A stretch of 64,000 bases of DNA from Phymatolithon calcareum. Its lineage: Eukaryota; Rhodophyta; Florideophyceae; Hapalidiales. The position numbers and the translations under genes were made by a program. The notes beneath the pieces are model-generated. The model had not been told where the DNA came from and did not search any database. It saw only the letters and a list, made by a program, of their open reading frames with translations. The stretch spans positions 2,418,001 through 2,482,000 of the forward strand of contig OZ345375.1 of assembly GCA_977006965.1 (NCBI GenBank), written 5' to 3'. Below are positions 53,950 through 64,000 of this stretch, one piece after another (position 1 is the first letter of the stretch; every line of letters starts with the position of its first letter).

Positions 53950-54768
53950 ATTGAAAAACAATTAACTTTTGGGTGCACTGGCGATGCGCTTTGTGAGACC
54001 GGAGCTTCAATTTTGACTCGCGTTTCCGCAAACGGGTCAATAAATGTTAGTCTTCTTGAATGTGGCAACGAGTCAAGCCGTATTTCTCACGGACGAATCT
54101 ATTTAGTTTCCCTTGCGCGCAATTACTCTCTCCAAGGTTTCGGAACCGGCTCTTACTCAGATATGAACAAATTTGGTTCCTTCTCCCGCTCCGAAGCAAT
54201 GCACTAACAACAGAAATTTCAGCATCCGGAAGTCATAGTATCTGTTCAAATTAGGTGCGCGCTGAATGTTGAACATGGTGTCGGCTGTAATATCCTTGAG
54301 AGGATGATCATTTGTCCAGGTCACGGGCATTCCATACCCTGCCCCTAACGCCCAGTAATTCTTGTTGGTATCAGCACGTTAAAATGCGACTTGCAGTCGT
54401 GCCGCATTCTCAGATGTATGCAGTGGAACGAACATCACGTCGCTTGCACATCTGTCATGTCAGTGTACAGGAAAGACCAACATGGGACCGCCATTTGGTC
54501 CTGAATGTGCGGCCCGCTACTGAACCACCATGTACCTTAATTCGCGCGCCGTTCGATCGGGTTTCGTGCGGTGCACGAGCAATCCTGCTGGTTTGTCCAC
54601 TACTACATAATGCTCGGTGTGCAATAATATTGAAATTCCAGTGCCAATTCGTGGAACCTGCGGAAGCGCGCGCGGGCAGGGACGGAGCGAGGAAATAATA
54701 CCAGTACTGCTGGTTCGCTGGTTGATGCTGCTTAGATTCAATGCCGTTTTAATTGACAATGTGCACAA
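53950..54768 (-). pseudogene. TruC/RluA-like pseudouridine synthase pseudogene
   Basis: Reading the minus strand from about 54768, one frame gives the family's conserved blocks in order. These are LLHTEHYVVVDKPAGLLVHR; a damaged catalytic block FPVH*HDRCAS where HRLDR is expected; SENAARLQVAF; NKNYWALGAGYGMPVTWTND; and HPLKDITAD. After frame changes come KLNRFVREKYGLTR and HSRRLTFIDPF, which match the TruC ending. In-frame stops are at 54517-54519 (TAG), 54460-54462 (TGA) and 54379-54381 (TAA), with a shift near 54065. Intact TruC makes pseudouridine at position 65 of tRNA. This copy has lost its catalytic motif and cannot work. All three stops can be explained by single C-to-T changes. Confidence 0.8.
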
Positions 54769-57700
54769 TTGTGGTTTATCGGCAAGAACAGCGGAGTTGT
54801 GAAGGAAACCCGAGAGATCGTCATTTGAAAATGGATCGTGAAAGTGGGAGAGCTCAGGCGTTTTCGAACATGGGATTGCGTGGTACTGGTATTGATATTG
54901 ATGTTAAACTCTTCAGGCTCAGAGCGCCGTGCAATTGGGTATTGACATATGAGCCAATTGTGTTTTCAGCTAGAATAAGTCCATTGTCTGGTCTGATTCG
55001 GGTCTTGATTCAGGAAGGCAATTCGTGTTTAAGTACTAGAACATCAATTTGCTTGGCATGTTTGGACCCCAGTACAGCATGCCCCGGTCTAAGTTCTTAG
55101 AGAAGAAAGGGCCTTGTGTCTTACTTCCCAATATTCTTTAGAGCAGTGGCGGGAGGTAACGCTACATGCACTATTCACTATGTCATAGAATTGTCCGCAT
55201 CGGTACTCTTTCAATAATTCTGCAGGTTGCTGGCATTTTAAGAAACTGCATCTGAAAAACTGAAGGACAGTCTGACATAATTCTGTTGTTCCTGTTTTTC
55301 TCGAAATCACTAATCATGTCTGTTCGGCTGCCAAACAGCGGGGAAGGAGTTTCTGGAGATATCCTCGCACATTGAACCTAGCAAAAATGTTCACACGGCA
55401 AGACCAAATTTTTCAAATCAGAAAAGGAACGACTGAAATTAATTGACCACCAAATGGAGCGCCTTGTTGACCCCCTGCGTCTGGCCAGTCCTAACAAGAA
55501 GTCCTCTTCTATGTATGACACATATAAAACTGAACTCCGACTTCATATTGATAGCTTCTAGCAATACTCAGTCCAGCATGCTGGAGCAACAGCTGCGCCA
55601 ACTCCGCCTACTGTAGTAGATGCCAACTGCCGTGCTATTTCCCGCAGTCGCACTGCAGTGCCCCCCGGTGCCTCAAAAGATCCTGCCCACCTCAGCGCCA
55701 AGAGTTATTTGTGTCGCTCCGTCTCTGAAGTTTGCCGCAGTCAGCTTTTAATGTCTCTCCCCTCGCTTGTGGAGGCATTTGACCCCCTGGCCCGCACCGT
55801 TTTGCCATACCCGCGCTCACTATCTGGTGATTTCGGAAGCGAATTAAGCCCTCATTTCAATGCGCGCGCCTTCGTGGCCTCAGCAACGTGCTTCTAGAAT
55901 CAACAGGACTTTTTTGACTGCTTTTCTCATTTTTCTGATTTGTCCGACTTAGCTCGCGTCCTTCGACTTTCGCAAAATAAAAACATATGTTGACAAAATC
56001 TTATCTCTTTCATCCACTTCTGAAACGTTATACAAGGTATTTATAGTGCGAGGTGGAAGTCGAAAATATTATACTTCACTTTTTAACGTAGAAAGAACGT
56101 CGAATGAGAGCTGCATGCTAAGAATTATAACGCCCGACAATCAGCAGACGGTTTGCTCCAACGTTTTGTACCTACAAACTGCAAACGCCGCTGTCTGTCC
56201 TTGCGACTCCGGCAAAGCAGCGATTTCTGCGACGAAGGGATGACGCTAATAGCTGTTAGCTCGTCAACACACCGCGTAGAGTGTAATACGTTGGAGATCA
56301 GCCACGAGGGTGGAAAGACGATATATTTGCCAGAATGCGCCGCTAAAGCATAAATTTCAAGGGGCACAGCGCGGTGGTCAGGCGGACGAAGTAGTTCGGG
56401 AAAAGCGGTGTCGAGGTATCCATCGCCAGCGCGGTGGGGCAGAACAGCGTGAAAGCGTACGATTCAATAGAGTGCGGCGAGGGCGGCGTTGCGGCATCAT
56501 CTCCAGCGGCGTGAGACAGAGCGGCATGGGGCATCGGCGTGTTGTGCTTTCCACGTGCCATACCGTCATTCAGACTTATGGTTGGGACCAGGATGGGTCA
56601 GTAGGCCCTCGGCGACGACAAGGCGCTGCCATTTGGTGGATAATTAAGGTTTAATAAACTGTCCAGCCGAAAAATATAGTAACTTCAGGTTCTTCCAAGG
56701 CGAAACGTTGAAAATATTTGAAAGAACTCCGGTAAGCATTTTTCTGTAATGAATAATGAGAGCCGAGCATTGGAAACTTCACAGCTGACAATATTTCACT
56801 TGTTTCTACACATTTTCTTGAAAATGGATACTGTCCCGTGGGTGCAAAATATATAATTAAATTTTTCATCCAGAATGAGCATTGTTTTAGCCTGTGAGTG
56901 CGCTTGTGTAGGTCCTTAATAATCATTACTTCTTGATATCCGCGGTTCTTGCCAGTACTGTTAAGAGCACTGGGCAAGAAGTACCCCTATCCGATTCCGT
57001 AACTGCTACATTTGGATGCCCATTTAAAAACGGGCATCTCTACCATGAATCTTTACATATTGTGATATATGAACAGCTTTTTAACAAAGGTTATACCAGG
57101 AAGCAAAGCGATTTCTTAGTCTTTGTGTCGCGCCATTGGCGCAGTGATTCCACTTGTTTCGCACTACATTATCACAGTACTCTTGCGTACCGTCCCAGGT
57201 GATATTATGTTTATTCCAGAACCATAGATGTGCTGCAATCGCAGAAAAACCCGAAGATATTTCACGCTGGCCTGGATGGCCTAGAGGGAAGCTACCACCA
57301 GTATTTACATTGCGCGCTAGTACGCATTTAGGACTGCGGATGTAGAGAAAATCAACAAAAGTAGACTCCCGTTCCAAAACCACTTTGACCACCGATGAGA
57401 GTCACCGCCGCCCACATTGCGCGAGCAGCCCAACTTGACCGGTACCCTCAATCGTGGGGTGGTGAATAGGTAACCATTCACACCCGCGCAACAGAGAATC
57501 CTTCAAGCGCCGCGAAACGTGTGTCTAAGAGCGAGCGACAGGACAGGCGGAGCGCCGTGCAAAACCTGCCGAAGAGAGATGTAGCCCCAGTACAACGACA
57601 ATTCGCGTTGAGATTTTTGAAGCATCGCAGCTCAGTACTTAATTGATCTTCCACTCTATAAATGGTTTTTTGCATAGGACCTAAAGTGAAGCAAAGTCGA

Positions 57701-58971
57701 CTCATAAGATGGAATTTGCGATTGACATCGACAAAATCCGCAAAGCGCTCTGAAAAGGGATCCTTGATGTCTGAGCCTAAAAAGAAAAAACATCTCCGTG
57801 CCGGAGTATCTTCGCGCACCATTGAGCAGTTCCCACATGAAGAAGAGAACATCACTTCCTTCAAGTTGGTTGTACCAGCAGATCTTCATCGCGCGGTTGA
57901 GTTCTTCACGGGTGTCATTGACGAGTGGCGGAAATGTTGCAAGACGGCGTGCCCAGCGTGCAGGCACTCCCGATTCGCGCTGCAGATTACGTATGCTCTC
58001 ATTGAAGAGGAGTACAGTTGCTACAATCAAGCTAGGTAGTTTGTTTCAATATGACAGGGAGAGCGTTCCCCTGGACCTGCAGCGCACCGAAGAGTCGTAC
58101 TTTGGTGAAATCAACGAATGTACAGAGGAAAGTACAGTTTACGGCATGGGATATTGTCGAAAAAGAGATGTGCATCTCCTGTGTATTAGTGCTTTAATGA
58201 GGCTGACAGCCTTGCTTAAAAGCAGTTGAATGAATTTTATTTCCCACCTACGCTATTGAAGAAGGAGAAGACCCTGACGCCATGCTTCCCGTGGAGATTT
58301 GCTACTTTACAGTAACATAGATGTACAAGCTGATCCTGGTCGTGCCTTTGAGCTGTTTAACCCCTTGATTGAAAAGCAACGAAATCTCTATGTTATGATC
58401 AGCGTCAGAAACATGTTACGAGATGGTTGAGCGGGAATTGCAGCAGACTCATCTTTTGCCGTTCAGTTTTACACTCGTTCGATCGAAGAGGGTGGTGTTG
58501 TGTGCGGCATGGTGGAACTGTTTCCCTTCTCGATATTGATGTCACCTACTGTGGGAAGCACGATATGCTTTGCATCCCAAAATGCACTGGATTGCAAAGC
58601 GAAAGAGTTGTGTCGATGTGATACTCTCATAGATTATTTCTCTTCTGTTGTTCAGGAATTTGGGCCTCATTGTCTTCCTCCTCGTCCGCCACACTGTTCT
58701 TCGAACAAGATTCCTCCGTACCTATTTTGCAAGGCAAGAACAATAGGAATTATAGTTCTATTTAGCCTCCCGTTGCGTAGCTAGCCATATTTACAATAAA
58801 CTGTAATACCTCGACTATACGCACGGGAAATTTGAAACAAACGAGGCTGTCGTAACTGTTAAACAGCATAAATATATTTGCGGATATGCAATCCGAAAAT
58901 TACGCCTAAACTTGGCTAATATTAAGTACAATTAAATTATGCCAAAAATCAAATTAAAATAATTTTAAAAC
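54769..58971. other. Gene-poor stretch between the CCAAT-rich repeats
   Basis: No intact gene is recognised. 55135-55195 repeats 53400-53475. 56120-56380 repeats 39990-40260 and reads as old coding sequence on the minus strand. An ATG-started frame at 57662-58039 (+, 125 codons, EQFPHEEENITSFKLVVPAD) and overlapping minus-strand frames (57478-57864, 57656-58030) have no recognisable domain. 55658-55897 (+) is likewise unassigned. Confidence 0.35.
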
Positions 58972-59412
58972 TAAAGTTATGGTACTGCGCGAGCGAGCGA
59001 GCCCACCAATTATGGTATTAGCGGAGATGTTGAGTTATGACACCCATGTTTCTAAGAATTTCATTGGACGAGATTATCGAAATGATTGGACCACATTCAG
59101 CGGGGCTATCATTTAATTGGACGAGATAGTCGAAGTGATTGGACCACATTCATCGCGTTCTGTGATTTCATTGGACCGCTCAGAGATTAAAATTTGTAGA
59201 TTTTTCAACTTAAAATAATTGATAATTTTTTGCGTTTGCCAATATTTTGCCCATTGAAAAGTTGGACGTTTCAGAAATTCTGAAGAATGCCGCCTTCTTT
59301 GAGACTGTCAAAGAGGCGTTCTGATCCGCCTCCTTTACATATATTGTAAAAATATTTTCATATTTATTATTTTGAATTCAATTGCCACTCCACGAGCACC
59401 GCCAGCTAGCCA
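58972..59412. repeat. CCAAT-rich repeat, copy B
   Basis: This is a direct copy of 52858-53350 with one fewer tandem unit. It has the same order: AACTAAAGTTATGGTA, GCGAGCGAGC, CCCACCAATTATGG, the ATTGG units, AGAGATTAAAATTTG, GAAAAGTTGGACGTTTC, CCACTCCACGAG. Confidence 0.75.
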
Positions 59413-59652
59413 ATATAAGCAAGGATACATGCCAAAGTGCTACAGTACGATAAGCCTCTCAGATGCTAATTTGACGGCGAGGGTTTGAAGGTAAACTCAA
59501 ATCCATCCATGCATGTGGTGGGGAGGATCATCCGGAAATTAGTTGGGGTTCCAGGCTGTGTCGGTCGTAGTCGCCATTTCACATAAGCTCGGATCAAGGA
59601 TATGCATGGAGTTAAAGCACTATGAAAGGTTCGTGTAAGATCGCAATGTGTC

Positions 59653-59760
59653 GTGAAAATACACATTATGACAGACATGTGCACCAGGGATCTAGGATGG
59701 TACTGGCTTGGACACATTCTTAGAATGCACGAGCACCGCCTGGTCCGATATCGACGTTCT
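59653..59760 (+). pseudogene. Possible LINE ORF2 C-terminal fragment
   Basis: The peptide RDLGWYWLGHILRMHEHRLVR follows the W.GH..RM...R.(P/V) signature found after the reverse-transcriptase domain of many non-LTR retrotransposons. Only about 30 residues fit, and no reverse transcriptase is found upstream, so this is at most a short 3' relic. Confidence 0.4.
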
Positions 59761-61150
59761 TCAAGACCGTGTGGTAGGTCAGGTGTTCGTTCTTTGGAGC
59801 CATTGTTCCTTCTCAGGACCTTGAACTCGTGTGGTTTTTCGACAGGACTGTCAGCGCACAATGAAAATGATGGTAAAACAAATTCCACCACTTGCGCACA
59901 TGCGACAGTGTTTAATTCGTGCCCCCGTGCTATGGACCCGGACACGAGATTAAATACCAAGTTGACTCGATCACCCTTGCATGTGTACGGCGCCGCGGTC
60001 GCATCGATTAGTTTGCATTACATGCGACTAAGCTGCAGGAGGCTCTAGTAAAACCTCTGTGATACGCCTTAAACTTCGGCTAGCCAGATCCTTATCACAT
60101 CACTTTAGCGCATCCAAGAGACTTTCACAAATATATTCTTCTTGCTTGGCACTAGAACTGCGGCATGTGTCAATTCTGAGTTCATGAACCGACAGTTGCA
60201 AGGCACCGCTGAATGAAGAAAACCAACTCCGGTCGGAACTGTAATATGAAGACCTCTGAAACTATAAAACAGAAGTTCTGAAACTGCTGTTGACAAAGTA
60301 TGACTCAAGAACTCTGGTGATAGAGATTGAAAACTCTACATTTTTGGATCCTGGCCAATTTTTGCGCCCCCAGTATAGTACGTTTTTTCAGAATTCAGTT
60401 TAAACATATATATTAATTCTCACTGTGCCACGCTGATTTTTGTCATCACGAAGCCTATTTCGTAAGCAGAGACTAAATGAATACGTGTTGCGTTTTGTGG
60501 GATCCTCAGTTCTTTTCACGTTTTTACCCTAAAAATCTTAATCTGGAACTGGCTCCAGCTTTCAAATGGCAAATGCAGTTTTTCGTTTTCCTCCAGAAGT
60601 AAACTTTGGGGAAGTTCATTGAGGCTTCTACAGAAGTGAGATCTATGTTTATTTGTGGTCTCCCTATCGCGCATCTATTCACTACACAAGAGTCTATCGT
60701 CGCTCCCTCTTCCAATGGCCTCTGTCGAACTTCGCATGTTTCTGTCTTTCCTTGCTATCCACCTCGACTTTTCTTTGCCAGAATAGGAGCCGAAAAAGCG
60801 TCCGCTCCTTGGACGTCTTTTGGATCTCCGGAGGAAATAAAAATATCCGTAATGAGTTTAGAAACAATATCCTTTGTAACACTGCACCCTGTCTTGCGCC
60901 GGATGATCACTGTCTTAGCAGCGGCTGGCGAAGCGACACGAACATGGGGTATTTAACAGTCCGCTATTTGCGCCGGATGATTGATCGCTGTACGAGCAGC
61001 GGCCGGTGAACAGATGCCAACGCGGAAACCTCCGTATTCCTCGTTTCGAACGGGTCCTATCTCCTTGCTTGCACTGACGGGTGCGTGCGTGGCGACCAGA
61101 CTCTCAGTGTCACCTCCCTAAGCGGTTCGGAATCAGCCTTGCGGATTTAC
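59761..61150. other. Gene-poor stretch
   Basis: A diverged tandem duplication with GCGCCGGATGAT occurs at about 60896-60935 and 60972-61012. The frame at 60606-60956 (+) has no recognisable domain. Nothing else is seen. Confidence 0.35.
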
Positions 61151-64000
61151 TTACATCCGCTTAGAATTTGCGAGAGCACTCGCTTGTTCACAAGCGAACA
61201 GGAAATTCCCAAGTAGAGTGTCTTCTTCGGGTACGATCGCGTAAACCGAGAAATTGTGGCCGTATGCTTCTGCCGTATATGCGGGGAAAGAATGCGGCCA
61301 TACATGCGGTGTTTGCTGTTCACAATTCCGAACAGTCATCTCTGCTTCCGTGTCCGTCACTTCATATTTAGTGTCCACGCCATGCTTGCTCGACGTTTCA
61401 CCTTGACAATCACCCGATCCTTGGACCGATTTCCAAACACAATTTCTCTTGTCTCAATTACAAAAATGATGACTTCGCCATCACGGCCTCGGGACACAAC
61501 GTGCGGCCCGTCACCGCTTTTAGATATCGCCTCAACATACGTCTTGTACTCTTCCAAGGCATCTTCAATTTTTATTCTTGATTCAACGTTCCAGATGCGA
61601 ACAGTTTTGTTCGCCGATCCCGAAACGATCGGTTAATCATTCGAGCTGAACGAAATACCGCAACTCTGTGACCTTGAAGAGCATTCCCAATTTGAGAAAC
61701 CATCTCTGCATCCCACAGTCGAGCAGTTCTGTCACGAGAACCGGAGACCACCTGTCGCCCGGCATCACGGAACGAAACGGAATGCACTTCATCTGTGTGC
61801 CCTTCCATTGGGCTACCAATCTCATTGCCAATGCACGAGTCCCACAAACGTACCGTTCCATCTTCCGACGCAGACGCAACTCGAAACCATCACGGCTTAA
61901 TGAAACGGCCGACACCCGTGTGGAATATCCATATTCAAACTCAGTTGCTTCTACTTCCACGCGTGTGTCCCAAATGCGAACAATATCATCAAAAGACCCG
62001 GAAATTATTGTTTTCCCATTGGGAGGAAACGAAAAACTTGTTAAGTAGCAGTGCACACTTGCGGATGCCCACGAATTTCTCCCACTGTTGGCGTCCCACA
62101 ATCGAACAGTGCCATCATGGGATACTGATGCAATTTGACTTCCATCAGGACTGAATCTAGCACAATTCACCCAATCCGTGTGTCCTTCAAACGGCTGACC
62201 GATACTCGTCCACTCTCCCTTGTGCCACACACGAATTGTATTGTCATCTAATCCCGTCACCAACCGTTGGCCCGTCCCGCTGAATGCACCAGAACTTATG
62301 CAATCCCCGTACGCGTCGGCATCTTTGAAAATAGAGCTCCCTATGCAACTGTCCAAGAGTTTCGGTGTTCCATCAATCAGACCCGTTGCAACCGATTGGT
62401 TGTCATTCAAAACAGCGACACAATCGATACTCCACTGCTGCAGGACTTCTCGAATCAGTGCACCGATGCCCGCCTCCAGAAATCATCAATGTACGATCCT
62501 TAGCACACGAAAATATCTTCTCACCATTGCTACTCACCATACCCGCTCGCTGTGCCCCTCAAAAACGCGCACAGGCGACTCAGTTGTCGCCCATTCCCAG
62601 ACTGCGATCGATTTGTCATCCCACCCAAAGACGATTGTTTTAGATGCCGCAGCAAACGATAAGCATCTTACCGTCTGATTGTGTCCTTTCCGCCGCTTCG
62701 ATATGTCACCTGTCGACGCATCTATGACTACAACAGCACTGCCTGCTCCTGATGCGACAAAAACGTCCACGCGGAGAGCAATCAACTATCCAGCACTTTC
62801 CTCTCACGGGAATCTCCATGACCAGCGCGCTGCGCGAATCTGGAAAAAAAGAGTTCACGGGTTCCAAATATGACTTTCGTGTGTACGATTCGACGCTTTT
62901 CAAGTACGCGTCTACATCCGCGATCTACGTCCTTGTGTTGAACAGCCGTCCGCACACTTGGAACAGAAACGGTCGCTGTCCTTCCTTTACGCATCCCCAC
63001 GACAATTTTATTCCTTTCAAAAGCAATTCGAAGCTCTGTCTCACTCTTTGTGGAATACGTTCGTCGCCAAGCGTCAGCAGACAGTCAAAGTCTGCTTTCG
63101 GTGCCAACATACCACCGATATCACCACGTGCATAAGTCCAACGCTCATCCAACAAAAGAACGCCAAGCTCCATCATCAAATCTGCAGACACCAGGTGTCT
63201 GCAAAGTTCCACAAGAATAAATCCGTCCTCTCCGATGGACCACCATGGTCTCGATTTCTGTGCCAATAATCACCTAGTTCTGCAATCAAAGAATTTTCAA
63301 ATATGCCCAGTTTCGATGACATATATCCATTCAGAAGCTGTGTATAACATATCGAGCTTGTATTCATCCTTTCCCCCTGTCGTTTACAAAACTCCAAATG
63401 TAGATCGTGCAGCATAAGACCACTTTCTTTCCCTGCCCTTCTCCATCTTCCTGAAAGGTGAGCTTTCGAAGACTCAACCAGTTGAGAAGGCGCACGACTG
63501 CCAAATCAAAACTTTGTCGACGTTCCACATTCGGCTTAAGACTAAAATGTGCATACAAGCCTGGATTTGCACCACGCAAAACCTGTGTACAAATCGGCGA
63601 TCGTGTGGTCTACCACAACACCATGCGTTCTCTACAGCTTTACAAATCTAGCTTCCACGATTTTAAGGCTGAGGGCGAGTTCTGCGTTCAAGCTCAGGCC
63701 CCCTGGGCCTTGCTCTTCCTCAAATTCAATGCTCTGCTTCTCCAGCAGTGAAGCATATTATCTCCATGTTCACTTGCGAGGAAACAAACTGCGCTTTCTG
63801 CAATTGCCAGCTCTATCGCCAACCCGCCGCAACTCTTTAGGATTTTCACAATACTCTTTCTCACGTTCTCGGTGACTTCTGTAAGCCCGTACTTCGCAGC
63901 ATCTTGTTTCACATGCGTCATAAACATCCTCACAGACACGTCCCCTAGTGCATCCGCTGCTCACAGCAACGCCCGTTCCCCCTTTCTGTGCCCTTCGGGA
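61151..64000 (-). pseudogene. NB-ARC/WD40 (NLR-like) gene, frameshifted, 5' part outside window
   Basis: On the minus strand the family order can be followed through several frames. The NB-ARC end is SIVKILKSCGGLAIELAIA (63694-63939). The winged-helix end with LHDLHLEFCKRQ is at 63176-63415. The linker with LCRHLVSADLMMELGVLLLD and ERWTYARGDIGG is at 62925-63266. WD40 repeats follow: GHNQTVRCLSF...WDDKSIAVWEW (62534-62785), GHTDWVNCARFSPDGSQIAS...GTVRLWD and GKTIISGSFDDIVRIWD (61637-62410), and GHTDEVHSVSF...SGSRDRTARLWD (61572-61847). Intact relatives are STAND ATPases that sense a ligand through WD40 repeats and oligomerise, often in immunity or cell death. At least five frame changes and several stops make this a pseudogene unless the gaps hide introns. 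The P-loop would lie beyond the right edge. Confidence 0.75.

Noticed and set aside
52858-59412. LTR retrotransposon bounded by the two CCAAT-rich repeats
   Set aside because: No gag, protease, integrase or reverse transcriptase is readable between them, no TG...CA ends or target duplication were found, and unrelated relics fill the interior.

Overview
The window looks like nuclear DNA of a compact but transposon-rich eukaryote, most plausibly a florideophyte red alga of the Chondrus type. The reasons are indirect. Host genes are near 50% GC and have no introns or a few introns of 75-98 bp with GT-AG ends. A SHAQKYF Myb regulator, an LSM12 homologue and a malonyl-CoA-synthetase-like enzyme lie close together, separated by mobile-element debris. 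No species can be fixed from the sequence alone. I found no rRNA, convincing tRNA or CRISPR array.

Layout. 1-11 kb is intergenic sequence with a 398-bp TA-flanked MITE, several fold-back (locally inverted) duplications and a decayed member of an unidentified repeated protein family. 11.4-12.5 kb holds an intact membrane-anchored FkbM-type methyltransferase. 13.1-15.0 kb is a leucine-rich-repeat-like gene broken by inverted duplication of its own segments. 15.9-17.3 kb is a decayed hAT transposon with both terminal inverted repeats and an 8-bp target-site duplication. 17.7-24 kb is the host-gene island: acyl-CoA/malonyl-CoA synthetase (+), LSM12 (+, three exons) and a SHAQKYF Myb protein (-), with tetra- and pentanucleotide microsatellites between and inside them. 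24-33 kb is mostly gene-poor, with a Mutator-like transposase remnant (SWIM finger plus zinc knuckle) and a second, inverted copy of the MITE. 33.1-34.5 kb is an intact APH-like kinase. 36 kb has a small two-exon gene of unknown function.

38.4-50.7 kb is the most striking segment. An uninterrupted 2343-codon Helitron protein (DUF6570-like zinc region, Helitron-like N domain, HUH/Y2 Rep, Pif1-type helicase, C-terminal OTU protease) is followed by a tandem 240-bp repeat carrying a hairpin. The whole sits between two ~535-bp inverted repeats that themselves look like old coding sequence. 51-59.4 kb has a gene of unknown function with one apparent frameshift, a second copy of the unidentified repeated family, a pair of CCAAT-rich direct repeats about 6 kb apart, and a TruC-like pseudouridine synthase pseudogene with three in-frame stops. 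The last 3 kb is a frameshifted NB-ARC/WD40 (NLR-like) gene on the minus strand that runs off the right end.

The intact host genes work in separate pathways (glycan or metabolite methylation, mitochondrial acyl activation, RNA/tRNA-linked LSM12 function, transcription), and nothing suggests an operon-like unit. The intact Helitron is the clearest complete mobile system. The recurring local inverted duplications point to a common rearrangement process.
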